Assembly: GCA_020073205.1 (NCBI GenBank)
Contig: JAIQFR010000001.1
Location: 1-64,000 of the forward strand
Source of the DNA: Terriglobia bacterium
GTDB taxonomy: Bacteria > Acidobacteriota > Polarisedimenticolia > Polarisedimenticolales > JAIQFR01
Reading direction: 5' to 3'
Length of the DNA: 64,000 nt
This document shows, piece by piece, positions 29,801-36,661 of the stretch (positions are counted from its first letter, which is position 1; the number at the start of each line of letters is the position of its first letter). The notes under the pieces were generated by a model, which did no database searches, was not told where the DNA came from, and saw only the letters and a list, made by a program, of their open reading frames with translations. The translations under genes were made by a program, and so were the position numbers.

Positions 29801-30047
29801 CATCCTCAGCAACGAGCTGCGGCGCCGCGTGGCCGGCAGCATATCCGCGGTCCTCTTCTGGGACTCCGGCAGCGTCTTCCCGACCCCGGCCGACATCCGC
29901 CTCGATCGCTTCCGGAACACGCTCGGCACGGGAATTCGCTTCGACACTCCGATCGGTCCGGTGAGAATCGAGTTCGGCTGGAAGCTCGACCCCAGGGCCG
30001 GGGAGTCGGCGGGCGAGTACGTCTTCACCATCGGCCAGAGCTTCTGA
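23802..30047 (+). CDS. TamB-Omp85 (TamA/BamA) fusion protein
   Basis: A single 2081-residue frame. Residues 17-34 are an inner-membrane anchor (WALLLIALAAGLVTYLSG). Residues about 40-1320 are AsmA/TamB-like beta-helical repeats ending in a DUF490-type C-terminus (TTYEVEYQVNRKVKASAFR). Residues about 1335-1725 contain roughly five POTRA domains (for example LHSVRISGNREIGDDRLR and RDVEIEGNRITRTSVIRR). Residues about 1730-2081 form an Omp85 barrel with RDKRDNPLNTTRGTY, FAGGGSTFRGF and a terminal GQSF. In other bacteria the two halves are separate proteins of the TAM system that insert outer-membrane proteins or move phospholipids. GTG start without a clear ribosome site is the weak point. Confidence 0.9.
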   Translation: MPEDDATRKPGRARRSLRWALLLIALAAGLVTYLSGPGARLDALALRRVRDGASAAFERPVSVASVHVSVLSGRIEIRGLTLSASPPAARPVLTIPVLSATLALRPLLQGRLEISGMRIERPEVNVWREDGRWEGPFPASAGEERRTAILLSRLEIVDGVVSVEDREIPLWGRAEEVRIAWVSRRDGDGEGTLDTNRLSVGDGDAKQLGKVHLEAALTGKKAKSKGAVSLGGSVLNLEGDADLDLRGTPTVSGEIRAAFDVPRAAEVPLIPSLLGLGGPIAGSLRGTATVRFGSEGWAAEGRVRGDHLAYSGIEASALDAEVAASERGATIRSLSARMLGGTVTAAGSVELRRGGDIRAKVGAEGLSVNDALKVAGLDAALDGVASLDADLSGSLGDRGSLRGTGTFRVMPTGTAGARRRLDAEATGTIGLEHLVISAIAPAARVGPTTASIRAEKALDGPKVRLHLDIVSGALGESADLVAALFGHAPGESPLPLDSARLEGRGKATAELTIEEGHHASGTIAFVVDDIAYLGVGADSAAGTLEVEGGVLTFRDTRASKGSGTFRLKEGTAPTSAGEPWHFAGSFDAWPADDVLARTGAPGSPTARITGRAEIGGGSGGRHGSSDLSLSDAKLGPIAFETGRVEAVLEESVLKITSLAVRGPAGRVAASGSYDFANSRIAGSLEASGVDASLAGPWLRGLPVAGRVAFSLRGETGSGTTAWSGTLSPDPDLSLGGRPVEDLSVSSEGDGASARLTVRIGNTATALAEVAIAPPHDSKGQLELTSVPVAWLVEFIHPAAASSVGGELTGRIKWSGPLDDPGAIRADAEIHPLRVVVGAESFTAPRPARVSLEGGRISFDDVSLVSGASRIEVRGGYPLDPSRAALDLSLDASADLSALTAFVRGLTSAGTLTVALKATGSPTTPDLQGTARLEGGRVRMAGNPLAAADRLQAEARIERGAVRIERFSGTVAGGSLHGTGLVTLEGLEPASLVLEAKVNAAAPEIPEGFRGLYSGDLRFEAAKGKDPALSGRLDLIRGVWRRNFELDRINLLARTRAPVVEVPKPDEGLARTSLDVTVDANDNLWLRNDLADTEAWGRIEIGGTVGHPQVSGHCESLDGGELRFGKVRYQLESARVDIPAGPRLNPEFDIVASTRVREYDVRMHLWGDTTRVDSELSSNPSLAERDILALLLTGSTTDTADYQAKPGTIEGSAASLVGGQIGSMVGSQLERWLGFEEVRIDPYQYQTTGDPTTRITLGKRLFPRVFVRTSVPLNSTTQTTTYEVEYQVNRKVKASAFRTDRDALGAGARYSGKTWSHYARTRRKATTPASPHAEEKVSEVRFLGDPGGDTAQLARLVPVRTGRDFSRRDLVEGTLKLKKHYVKDGYLEASVTASSASPRAGFVDVEYAIDRGPKIELVIEGAGDSEKTVRGILDALWLEPASTGTDLEEEARERIRPALQAEGYFKCEVRVDAESTSSGRKVTFHVDRGEKVHVASLSIAGASSIPEAEILQHVLAGRETRFRRDVLKPEVLDIDVSTVENLYHSRGFLSARAAWSVALTPDGRDAHVEIQVTEGPRATLHSVRISGNREIGDDRLRALVRSREGEPFDAAKVYEDLERMRSIYDEGGYLDARVEDDVRSDGESVDLVYVIVEGERKTLRDVEIEGNRITRTSVIRRLVHLAPGDPISHAQLQKMQTDLSRTGLFSEVRLSWADAQGPPGGQVLKISVREADDLALGAGAAYDTFNGPSVQVDAADTNLRGTGWYSGLSILYGSKVQRQQLNFRAPRAVAGWVPILSATHDVEVRDSFSQTGTAVSVALERKTPGDVTHIVRYTTSFSNVYALTVPEETFHATEPRLDLGQVRLSSVGYSIARDKRDNPLNTTRGTYASADLRVFAEPIGSQQRFSKLFLQGSAARPLPGDLVGASAVKIGLASRLGTPNPLPLQERYFAGGGSTFRGFRQDGVGYVDLEQATDSSGNPVQVDAGTLEHGTLRPLGGESVFILSNELRRRVAGSISAVLFWDSGSVFPTPADIRLDRFRNTLGTGIRFDTPIGPVRIEFGWKLDPRAGESAGEYVFTIGQSF

Positions 30048-30060
30048 CGGGCACGCGCCG

Positions 30061-31191
30061 TCAAGAGCCAGAATCCACGCCTTCCGGGAGACCCAGGCCG
30101 GCCGCCCTCCTCCACTCAAAGAGCGAGACCTTCCACTGCTTCGCCTTTTCGAGGGCCGGATCGAGCTTCCCGTCGGGCATGAGCTTCTCCAGCAGGCCAG
30201 GGCGGTTCGCTCGCGCCCACGTCTTGAACTCATCGACGCGATCGTGCGGCTTCGGCTCACCGGGAATCGAGTGGACCAGCACTCCGGAGATCCTCCCACC
30301 CTCGTCGAAGTCGTACGTCATGTAGTACCGAGATGGCGGGCGATCCACCAGCCGGTACCAGTCGTTCGTCTCGGACACCGTCGCGCGCACCGAGCGGGCC
30401 GTAACGACGGCGGCCTCGAGGATCCCTTCGCTTCGGAAGAACCGGTCCCAGCCCGCCCACGGGTCGCCGTCGCTTTCCGCGTCCAGCTTCGAGCCTTGTC
30501 CGTCCCTCGTCTCGAACCACATCCTCGCGTCGGTCGCGAGGGTCGCGCGCTGCGCGTCGCGGTCGTTCCGGCGCTTCGCGTCTCGGTAGCGGAGAACGGT
30601 GGCGACGAGGGGATTCGACGCGTCCACCGATGCCGCGGAGCCGGTCCCGGCCGGGTGCGCGGTCACGTACGGGAGGAACCGCTCGACGAGGAAGTGACGC
30701 CAGACGCCCTCGACGGCCGCGGGCCAGTCCTTGTGGTACTCGCCCGCGGCGTGCACGGAGAGCTTCACGCGCGTCCCGCGATCGGTGGGCTCGAAGTCGA
30801 GGGAGGTGACGACGTCCACCGCCGATCCGGAGAGACCCAAGGGACCGTTGAACCGCAGGCGCTTCGGTCGCTCGGCGTAGATGACCGTCGCGTGCCAGGC
30901 GCCGTTGCCCTTGTCGTCGAACGCCTCCACGAATCCCCCGCCCGGCCTCGCGTCGAAATACAGCGCCTTCGGATTCTCGGAGAAGTGGTGGCCCCACCAT
31001 GCGAGGGTCTCGCGGGTGAAGGCGTCGAAGGCCCGTTCCGGGGGAGCCGGCACCTCGACGTCGAGGTCGAAGGCGAATCCTCCCGTCTCGATCGGGCGGG
31101 GCTCGGCGGCAGCCCGAGGGACGAGGACGCCGAGGCATCCGAGGAGGATGGCGGCCAGGATCGGTCGCTCGAGGCGTGCGGTTCGTGCCAT
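30061..31191 (-). CDS. exported SRPBCC (AHSA1-like) plus SnoaL-like protein
   Basis: A 376-residue protein with signal peptide (residues 1-29, PILAAILLGCLGVLVPRAAA). Residues about 40-190 are an SRPBCC/START fold: DLDVEVPAPPERAFDAFT, WHATVIYAERPKRLRF, GTRVKLSVHAAGEYH, and GVWRHFLVERFLPY. Residues about 215-340 resemble a SnoaL/NTF2-like domain (VLRYRDAKRRNDRDA and DWYRLVDRPPSRYYMTYDF). Both folds bind hydrophobic ligands. Start chosen at the ATG with upstream CTGGAG. It converges with the TamB-Omp85 gene, 13 bp apart. Confidence 0.75.
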   Translation of the reverse strand: MARTARLERPILAAILLGCLGVLVPRAAAEPRPIETGGFAFDLDVEVPAPPERAFDAFTRETLAWWGHHFSENPKALYFDARPGGGFVEAFDDKGNGAWHATVIYAERPKRLRFNGPLGLSGSAVDVVTSLDFEPTDRGTRVKLSVHAAGEYHKDWPAAVEGVWRHFLVERFLPYVTAHPAGTGSAASVDASNPLVATVLRYRDAKRRNDRDAQRATLATDARMWFETRDGQGSKLDAESDGDPWAGWDRFFRSEGILEAAVVTARSVRATVSETNDWYRLVDRPPSRYYMTYDFDEGGRISGVLVHSIPGEPKPHDRVDEFKTWARANRPGLLEKLMPDGKLDPALEKAKQWKVSLFEWRRAAGLGLPEGVDSGS

Positions 31192-31498
31192 GGCAGGTCT
31201 CCAGGGAATCCGGCGGATCTTGCTCGAACCGGCGGTGCGCGTCCCACGGGCTAGGCTCGCTCCGGTGGGCGTTCGCCAGCAGCGGTATCTTGCCGCCGGG
31301 CTCCGAAACGACAATCGCGGATCGTTCCATCCGGCCTGCCATCGCCTCTAACTCGATGATCGGACGACAACAGGCACGATCCGGACCGCGGCAATGGAGA
31401 ATTTCAGTCCATGAGTCTGACCCGATTCTCGAGGACTGGCAGGATCTTCATTTGATTTAAATCAAGTTACTCTTGCTGAAGCGAACTCGCCAATGTTG

Positions 31499-31526
31499 TT
31501 GACATCTCAGCGAATGAATGTATTAT
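31499..31526 (+). promoter_or_regulatory. sigma-70 type promoter of the bcr operon
   Basis: TTGACA (31499-31504), a 16-bp spacer, TATTAT (31521-31526). It lies in an AT-rich stretch unusual for this genome, 51 bp before the first codon, and is followed immediately by the palindromic operator. The remainder of the 385-bp gap (31192-31498) holds no gene that I can see. Confidence 0.8.
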
Positions 31527-31546
31527 ATCGAACGTTCGTTCGAAAT
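31527..31546. promoter_or_regulatory. palindromic operator 1 (predicted TetR site)
   Basis: ATCGAACGTTCGTTCGAAAT. The core has 7-bp arms TCGAACG and CGTTCGA around TT. The identical 20 bases occur at 37951-37970 before the second operon. It would cover the transcription start, so binding should block initiation. Confidence 0.82.
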
Positions 31547-31576
31547 ATTTCGGTGATCTCTTCCGGAGGCTGGGAA

Positions 31577-32746
31577 GTGACCGCACGGGCCGAAATCATC
31601 GATTGGGCGAGGGATCTGTACGAAGATCTCGACTTCGGCGCCGTCCGCCGCTGGATTGCGGCGCGCCCGGGGCGCACCGCCGCCGGATACCTTCCGGTCT
31701 ACGCGCCACGCGAGATCGTCCACGCGTGCGGGATGCTGCCGGTGGGTATCCACGGCGGGGGGGACCGCCTCGAGATCATTAGGGGCGACGCATTCTACCA
31801 ATCGTACATCTGCCACCTCCCGCGGTCGGTCATCGAGCTCGCCCAGTCCGGGCGGCTCGACATGCTCTCCGCCGTTCTTTTCCCCTCGACGTGCGACGTG
31901 ATCCGGAACCTATCGGGGATATGGAAGCTCCTCTACCCTGCGACCTACGTCCGCTACATCGACGTTCCGCAGGTGACGTCCCCCTCGACTGGCGGCGCGT
32001 TCTGGGAGGCGGAGCTGCGCCGTCTACTGGGAGATCTCGGCGAGATCTCCGGACGCCCGGCGACGGACGACGTGCTCCGGGAGTCGATCGCGCTCTACAA
32101 CGAGACGCGGCGCTGGGTCCGCGCGCTGTACCAGGCACGCCGCGAGGCACCCTGGAACGTCCCGACCGAGGAGCTATACCTGTTGATGCGGGCCGGCGAG
32201 GTCGTCCCGGCGGACGTATTCGTCGAGAGAGCGCGGGCTTACCTCGGCGCGGTCGAGGCGGAGCCGGGACGCCCCAGAGACAACAGCCGTGTCATCGTCG
32301 TCGGCGCGTTCTGCGAGCAGCCGCCGCTGGGACTGATCAAGACCATCGAGCGCGCGGGGTGCTACATCGTCGACGACGACTTCCTGCTGGGGAACCGCTT
32401 CCTCTCCTCGGACGTATCTCCGGAAGGCGACCCGATCCGGTCGCTCGCCCTGGCCTTTGTCCGTAACGACCTTCGAACGTCGATCCTTTTCGAAGCCGAC
32501 CCCCGCGGCAAACGGGGCCTGATGAAGGAGCGCGCGGCGGTCGCCCGGGCCGACGGGATCATCTTCGCCGCGCCGAGCTTCTGCGATCCCGCGCTCCTGG
32601 ACCAGCCGATGCTGCGGGCCGGGGCCGAGGCGGCCGGGATCGCCTGCATCGCGTTCAAGTACTCCGAGAACAGCGGCCAGTTCCAGCAGTTCCGCGAGCA
32701 GGCGGGGACGTTCTCCGATTCGATCAAGCTCTGGGGAGGGGCGTGA
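31577..32746 (+). CDS. bcrC: benzoyl-CoA reductase subunit C (HgdB/BcrC family)
   Basis: A 389-residue subunit of ATP-dependent class I benzoyl-CoA reductase, which with BcrB holds the active-site [4Fe-4S] clusters and reduces the aromatic ring by two electrons. Conserved cysteines occur in VHACGMLPVG, QSYICHLPRS, LFPSTCDVIRNL and PSFCDPALL. Size and gene order (C-B-A-D) match the Thauera type. GTG start fixed by the CCGGAGG ribosome site seven bases upstream. First gene of the operon under operator 1; its stop overlaps the bcrB start. Confidence 0.9.
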   Translation: MTARAEIIDWARDLYEDLDFGAVRRWIAARPGRTAAGYLPVYAPREIVHACGMLPVGIHGGGDRLEIIRGDAFYQSYICHLPRSVIELAQSGRLDMLSAVLFPSTCDVIRNLSGIWKLLYPATYVRYIDVPQVTSPSTGGAFWEAELRRLLGDLGEISGRPATDDVLRESIALYNETRRWVRALYQARREAPWNVPTEELYLLMRAGEVVPADVFVERARAYLGAVEAEPGRPRDNSRVIVVGAFCEQPPLGLIKTIERAGCYIVDDDFLLGNRFLSSDVSPEGDPIRSLALAFVRNDLRTSILFEADPRGKRGLMKERAAVARADGIIFAAPSFCDPALLDQPMLRAGAEAAGIACIAFKYSENSGQFQQFREQAGTFSDSIKLWGGA

Positions 32747-34020
32747 TGGCCGAGGTGCAGAAGGACCGCTCGATGCTCCTTCAAAAGGAGATGATCGAGC
32801 AGCACTTCAAGCGACTCGAGCGGGTCGCGGAAACTCGCGAACCTGTGGTCTACACCTTCGTGCCGGGCAACCTCACCGAGCTGATCCGATCGTTCGACGC
32901 GCTGCCCGTGCTGCCCGAGATCAACGCGCTGCAGTCGGGCATGCGGAAGCTCTCCGCCGATTACATCGCCGAGGCAGAGCGGGCCGGCCACTCCGAAGAC
33001 GTCTGCACCTACGTCAAGTGCGACCTCGGAATGCTCAAGTCGGGCAACATCGGGCCATCCGGAACACGGCTCCCGAAGCCCGATCTCCTGCTGCTCTCGT
33101 ACACCGGATGCTACACGTTCATGAAGTGGTTCGAGCTGCTGCGGGAGGAGTACGACTGTCCCACGGTGCTTTTCCACGTCCCGTACCAGGGGGATGGGAG
33201 GCAGGAGCCGCAACAGCGCGACTACATGGTCAGGCAGCTCCGCGAAGAGGTGATCCCCGCACTCGAGAGGGCCACTGGCCGTCGGTACGACGAGGAGAAG
33301 CTGAAGGAGAACCTGGCCCGGTCGGCGCGGGCCGAGGACGACCTGGTCGCCGTGCTGCACTCGGCGAAGCGCCGCCCCAGCCCGATCGACGGGTACTTCG
33401 GCGCGGTTTACTACGTCGGGCCGATATTCAGCGCGTTCCGCGGCACCTCGGAGGGGATCGAGTATTACCGCGCGCTTCGCGAGGAGGTCGAGGCGCGTGT
33501 CGCTGCCGGCCTCGGCCCGATCACGCCGGAGGGGTCGCTCGACACCCAGAGGTACCGGCTGGTGATCGAGGGGCCGCCGAACTGGACCCACTTCCGCGAC
33601 TTCTGGAAGATGTTCGCCGACGAGGGGGCGGTGGTGGTCGCGTCGACCTACAGCAAGGTCGGCGGCACGTACGATTTCGGCTTCCGGCACGACCCGGGAG
33701 ACCCTCTGGGTACTCTGGCGGACTACTGCAGCGGCTGCTACACGAACCTCAACCTGCCCGAGCGAGTCGAGATGCTGTCGTCCTACGTTCGTGAGTACGA
33801 GGCCGACGGTTTCATCATCAACTCGGTCAAGTCCTGCAACTCTTTCTCCGCGGGGCAGCTCATGATCCTGCGCGAGGTCGAGCGAAGGACCGGCGTCGCG
33901 GGAGCGTTCATCGAGTCGGACCTCGTCGATCCGCGTTACTTCTCCGCGGCGAACATCAAGAACCGGCTGGAGAGCTACTTCCAGATGATCGACGCGCGGC
34001 GGACGGGGTCGGCGGAATGA
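32746..34020 (+). CDS. bcrB: benzoyl-CoA reductase subunit B
   Basis: A 424-residue partner of BcrC, probably forming the substrate-binding half of the dearomatising enzyme. Motifs close to known BcrB/BadE: CTYVKCDLGMLKSGN, SYTGCYTFMKWFELL, YSKVGGTYDFGFRHDPGDP, YCSGCYTNLNLP, INSVKSCNSFSAGQ and DLVDPRYFSAANIKNRLE. These distinguish it from 2-hydroxyacyl-CoA dehydratases. ATG shares a base with the bcrC stop (TGATG); the GTG three bases earlier is an alternative. Followed by an ATGA overlap with bcrA. Confidence 0.92.
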   Translation: MAEVQKDRSMLLQKEMIEQHFKRLERVAETREPVVYTFVPGNLTELIRSFDALPVLPEINALQSGMRKLSADYIAEAERAGHSEDVCTYVKCDLGMLKSGNIGPSGTRLPKPDLLLLSYTGCYTFMKWFELLREEYDCPTVLFHVPYQGDGRQEPQQRDYMVRQLREEVIPALERATGRRYDEEKLKENLARSARAEDDLVAVLHSAKRRPSPIDGYFGAVYYVGPIFSAFRGTSEGIEYYRALREEVEARVAAGLGPITPEGSLDTQRYRLVIEGPPNWTHFRDFWKMFADEGAVVVASTYSKVGGTYDFGFRHDPGDPLGTLADYCSGCYTNLNLPERVEMLSSYVREYEADGFIINSVKSCNSFSAGQLMILREVERRTGVAGAFIESDLVDPRYFSAANIKNRLESYFQMIDARRTGSAE

Positions 34021-35294
34021 ACTGCGTCCTCGGGATCGACCTCGGTTCCACCACGACGAAGGCGGTGATCCTGGCGGAGAACGGCGAGGTGCTCGGCCGC
34101 GGGATCACCAACTCGCGATCCAACTACGATCTGGCCGCCGCGGTGGCTCGAAGCGAGGCGTTCATCAGCGCGCGGTTCGGCCTGTTGCGGCGAGAGGTCC
34201 AGCCGGTGGCGGGAGCGGAGGCGGTCGCGAGGCTGCGACGGGCCTTCCTCGTCGAGCAGACGCTGCACCAGCTTCGGCGCCTCCGGGCGCTGCTCGACGA
34301 GGAAATCGAGCGCTGCGCTTTCGGCGAGCTCGCCGAGCCCCTGCGGCGCGCCGTCGGGGAGATCTGCCGCCGGATCGCCGCGGAAGAAGAGGAGCGCTTC
34401 ACCCGGCCCGATCTCCTGCAGGGATCCGAGTTCTTCCGGGATGCCGCCGGGTCGGCCTACACCCGGATTGCCGAGGAGGTCGCCGAACCCCCGGCGGTCA
34501 CCTTCGATGCGTTGGTGGGGCTCTACGACAAGTGCATCATCCGGGTCGAGAACGAGCCGCTCGAATTGGGCTTCCGCGCCCACATCGGCTCCGCCCTGGC
34601 CCGAATGGGCAGCCCGCAGGAGCTCGAGGCGGGCGTCGAGTCCGCGGCCGCGGCCCAGCTTCAGGAAGCGGCGAGCGTGGGAACCGGGTACGGGCGCGCA
34701 CGCCTTCCGTTCCCCAAGGAGCAGATCCGCTCCGAGATCCTCTGCCACGGCCTTGGCGCGCACGCGATGTTTCCGGGGACGCGGACCGTCCTCGACATCG
34801 GCGGGCAGGACACCAAGGCGATCCAGGTGGACGAGCGCGGGATCGTCACGAGCTTCCAGATGAATGATCGGTGCGCCGCCGGGTGCGGCCGGTACCTGGG
34901 TTACATCGCCGACGAGATGAACCTCGGGCTCCACGAGCTGGGCCCGCTGGCCGAGCGATCGCGGCGCTGCGTCAAGATCAATTCGACGTGCACGGTGTTC
35001 GCCGGTGCGGAGCTGCGCGAGTTGCTCTCGCTGGGGGAGGCGCGCGAGGACATCCTGGCCGGCCTCCACCGGGCGATCATTCTGCGGGCGATGAGCCTTT
35101 TGGCGCGCTCCGGCGGTGTCGTTAACGAGTTCACGTTCACGGGCGGGGTCGCGCACAACCCGGCGGCCGTGCGGGCCCTGCGCGCCGTGGTTCGGGAGAA
35201 CTACGGCGAGATCCGGACGAACATCTCCCCCGACAGCATCTACACGGGCGCATGGGGCGCCGCACTGTTTGCCCACCGGATGGTCAGCGCATGA
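34017..35294 (+). CDS. bcrA: benzoyl-CoA reductase ATPase subunit A
   Basis: A 425-residue ASKHA-fold ATPase of the electron-activating module: it carries one half of the subunit-bridging [4Fe-4S] cluster and couples ATP hydrolysis to electron transfer from ferredoxin to BcrBC. Phosphate loop GIDLGSTTTKAVILAENG, second phosphate loop TVLDIGGQDTKAIQVD, cluster cysteine in MNDRCAAGCGRYLGYIADEM and second ligand in INSTCTVFAGAEL. The extra N-terminal helical insert (about residues 40-200) is typical of BcrA as against BcrD. Coupled by ATGA overlaps to both neighbours. Confidence 0.93.
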   Translation: MNCVLGIDLGSTTTKAVILAENGEVLGRGITNSRSNYDLAAAVARSEAFISARFGLLRREVQPVAGAEAVARLRRAFLVEQTLHQLRRLRALLDEEIERCAFGELAEPLRRAVGEICRRIAAEEEERFTRPDLLQGSEFFRDAAGSAYTRIAEEVAEPPAVTFDALVGLYDKCIIRVENEPLELGFRAHIGSALARMGSPQELEAGVESAAAAQLQEAASVGTGYGRARLPFPKEQIRSEILCHGLGAHAMFPGTRTVLDIGGQDTKAIQVDERGIVTSFQMNDRCAAGCGRYLGYIADEMNLGLHELGPLAERSRRCVKINSTCTVFAGAELRELLSLGEAREDILAGLHRAIILRAMSLLARSGGVVNEFTFTGGVAHNPAAVRALRAVVRENYGEIRTNISPDSIYTGAWGAALFAHRMVSA

Positions 35295-36160
35295 CGATCA
35301 CTGCGGGCATCGACGTCGGCAGCGGCGCCGTCAAGGCCGTGGTCCTGAGCACCGGCGAGGCCGGAGCCGAGATCCTGTCGCACGTGACCTCACGCATCCG
35401 TCGCCGGGACGTGGGCCGCGTCGTCGAGGAGGTGTTCGGGAGGGCGGTGGCCGCCGCGGGGGTGCGGGAGATCCACTACATCGCCACCACGGGCGAGGGA
35501 GAGGACATCCCGTTCGCCACGGGTCATTTCTACGGGATGACGACCCACGCCCGCGGCGCCCTGTACCTCGAGCCGCGAGCCCGCGCGGTCCTCGACGTCG
35601 GCGCGCTGCACGCGCGCGCCGTCGCGATGGACGGCAGGGGACGGGTCCTGGATTACAAGATGACGAGCCAGTGTGCCTCCGGGTCGGGACAGTTCCTGGA
35701 AAACATCGCCCGCTACCTGGGCGTATCCCAGGCGGAGGTCGGTTCGCTCTCGTTGCAGGCGGACGCCCCGGAGATGGTCAGCTCCATCTGCGCGGTGTTG
35801 GCCGAGACGGACGTGATCAACATGGTCTCCCGGGGCGTCAGCACGCCCAATATCCTGAGGGGAATCCACGAGAGCATGGCCGAGCGGTTCGCCCGACTCC
35901 TCCGATCCCTTCCGATCGAGGGAACCGTCTTCGTGAGCGGCGGGCTCTCCGCGGACGTCGGATTGATCGCCGCTCTCGAGGACGCGCTCGCCGGGCGCGC
36001 CGCCTCGGCGGCCCGGCCGTTCGAGCTGGCCACTCACGATCTCGCCATCTGCGCGGGTGCGATCGGGGCGGCGATCTGGGGCGACTTCCGACATCGGAAG
36101 CTGGGAGAGGAAGGTGCGGTATGGACATCGGACGCGGCGAACCCCTCATCCGTAGCCTGA
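35291..36160 (+). CDS. bcrD: benzoyl-CoA reductase ATPase subunit D
   Basis: A 289-residue second ASKHA ATPase, forming a heterodimer with BcrA. Motifs: GIDVGSGAVKAVVLS, AVLDVGALHARAVAMDGRG, cluster ligand in KMTSQCASGSGQFLENIA and SSICAVLAETDVINMVSRG, then VFVSGGLSADVGLI. The usual DIGGQD loop is DVGALH here, as in known BcrD/BadG. The 3' end runs 40 bp into the next gene. Confidence 0.92.
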   Translation: MTITAGIDVGSGAVKAVVLSTGEAGAEILSHVTSRIRRRDVGRVVEEVFGRAVAAAGVREIHYIATTGEGEDIPFATGHFYGMTTHARGALYLEPRARAVLDVGALHARAVAMDGRGRVLDYKMTSQCASGSGQFLENIARYLGVSQAEVGSLSLQADAPEMVSSICAVLAETDVINMVSRGVSTPNILRGIHESMAERFARLLRSLPIEGTVFVSGGLSADVGLIAALEDALAGRAASAARPFELATHDLAICAGAIGAAIWGDFRHRKLGEEGAVWTSDAANPSSVA

Positions 36161-36585
36161 AGGCGGACGACTGTGCGCGACTGGTCAGGATGGACCAGGA
36201 GATCAGCGGGCGAAACCGCCGGGCCTGGTACGAGGGGAAGACCCGACGTGCCCTCGAAGAGTCGGACGTCCGGATCTCGCTCGGTGCCGATGTGGACGGC
36301 TCCCTCGTGGGCGCCCTCCTCGGGTCGGTGCACTACGGCGAATTCGGGCAGCCGGAGCCGGTAGCGATCCTGGACACGCTGCTCGTGGATCCGGCGTTCG
36401 CGCGGAGGGGCATCGCAACGGCGATGCTCAGGCAGCTGCTGCAGAACCTCTCGGCGCTGCGAATCGAGCGTCTGCGAACCGAGGTCGCCTGGAACGAACT
36501 CGACCTCATGGCCTTTTTCGAAAGGGCGGGCTTCGCACCGGTTCCGCGCCTGGTGCTCGAGCTTCCGGTCCCGGCGGCCCGGTGA
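36121..36585 (+). CDS. GNAT-family N-acetyltransferase
   Basis: A 154-residue acetyltransferase. The acetyl-CoA pyrophosphate loop is RRGIATAMLRQLLQ, preceded by AILDTLLVDPAFA and followed by WNELDLMAFFERAGF. It starts inside bcrD with a 40-bp overlap in another frame, so it is certainly cotranscribed. The benzoate gene cluster of Rhodopseudomonas palustris also contains a GNAT gene (badL); whether this protein acetylates an enzyme of the pathway is inference. Confidence 0.85.
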   Translation: MDIGRGEPLIRSLKADDCARLVRMDQEISGRNRRAWYEGKTRRALEESDVRISLGADVDGSLVGALLGSVHYGEFGQPEPVAILDTLLVDPAFARRGIATAMLRQLLQNLSALRIERLRTEVAWNELDLMAFFERAGFAPVPRLVLELPVPAAR

Positions 36586-36661
36586 ACCGCCCGTATCCGC
36601 GCGTCGTGCGTCCTCCGGCAGCTCGAGCGCACGATGGACCGCCTTCCCGCGAGGTGAGACG

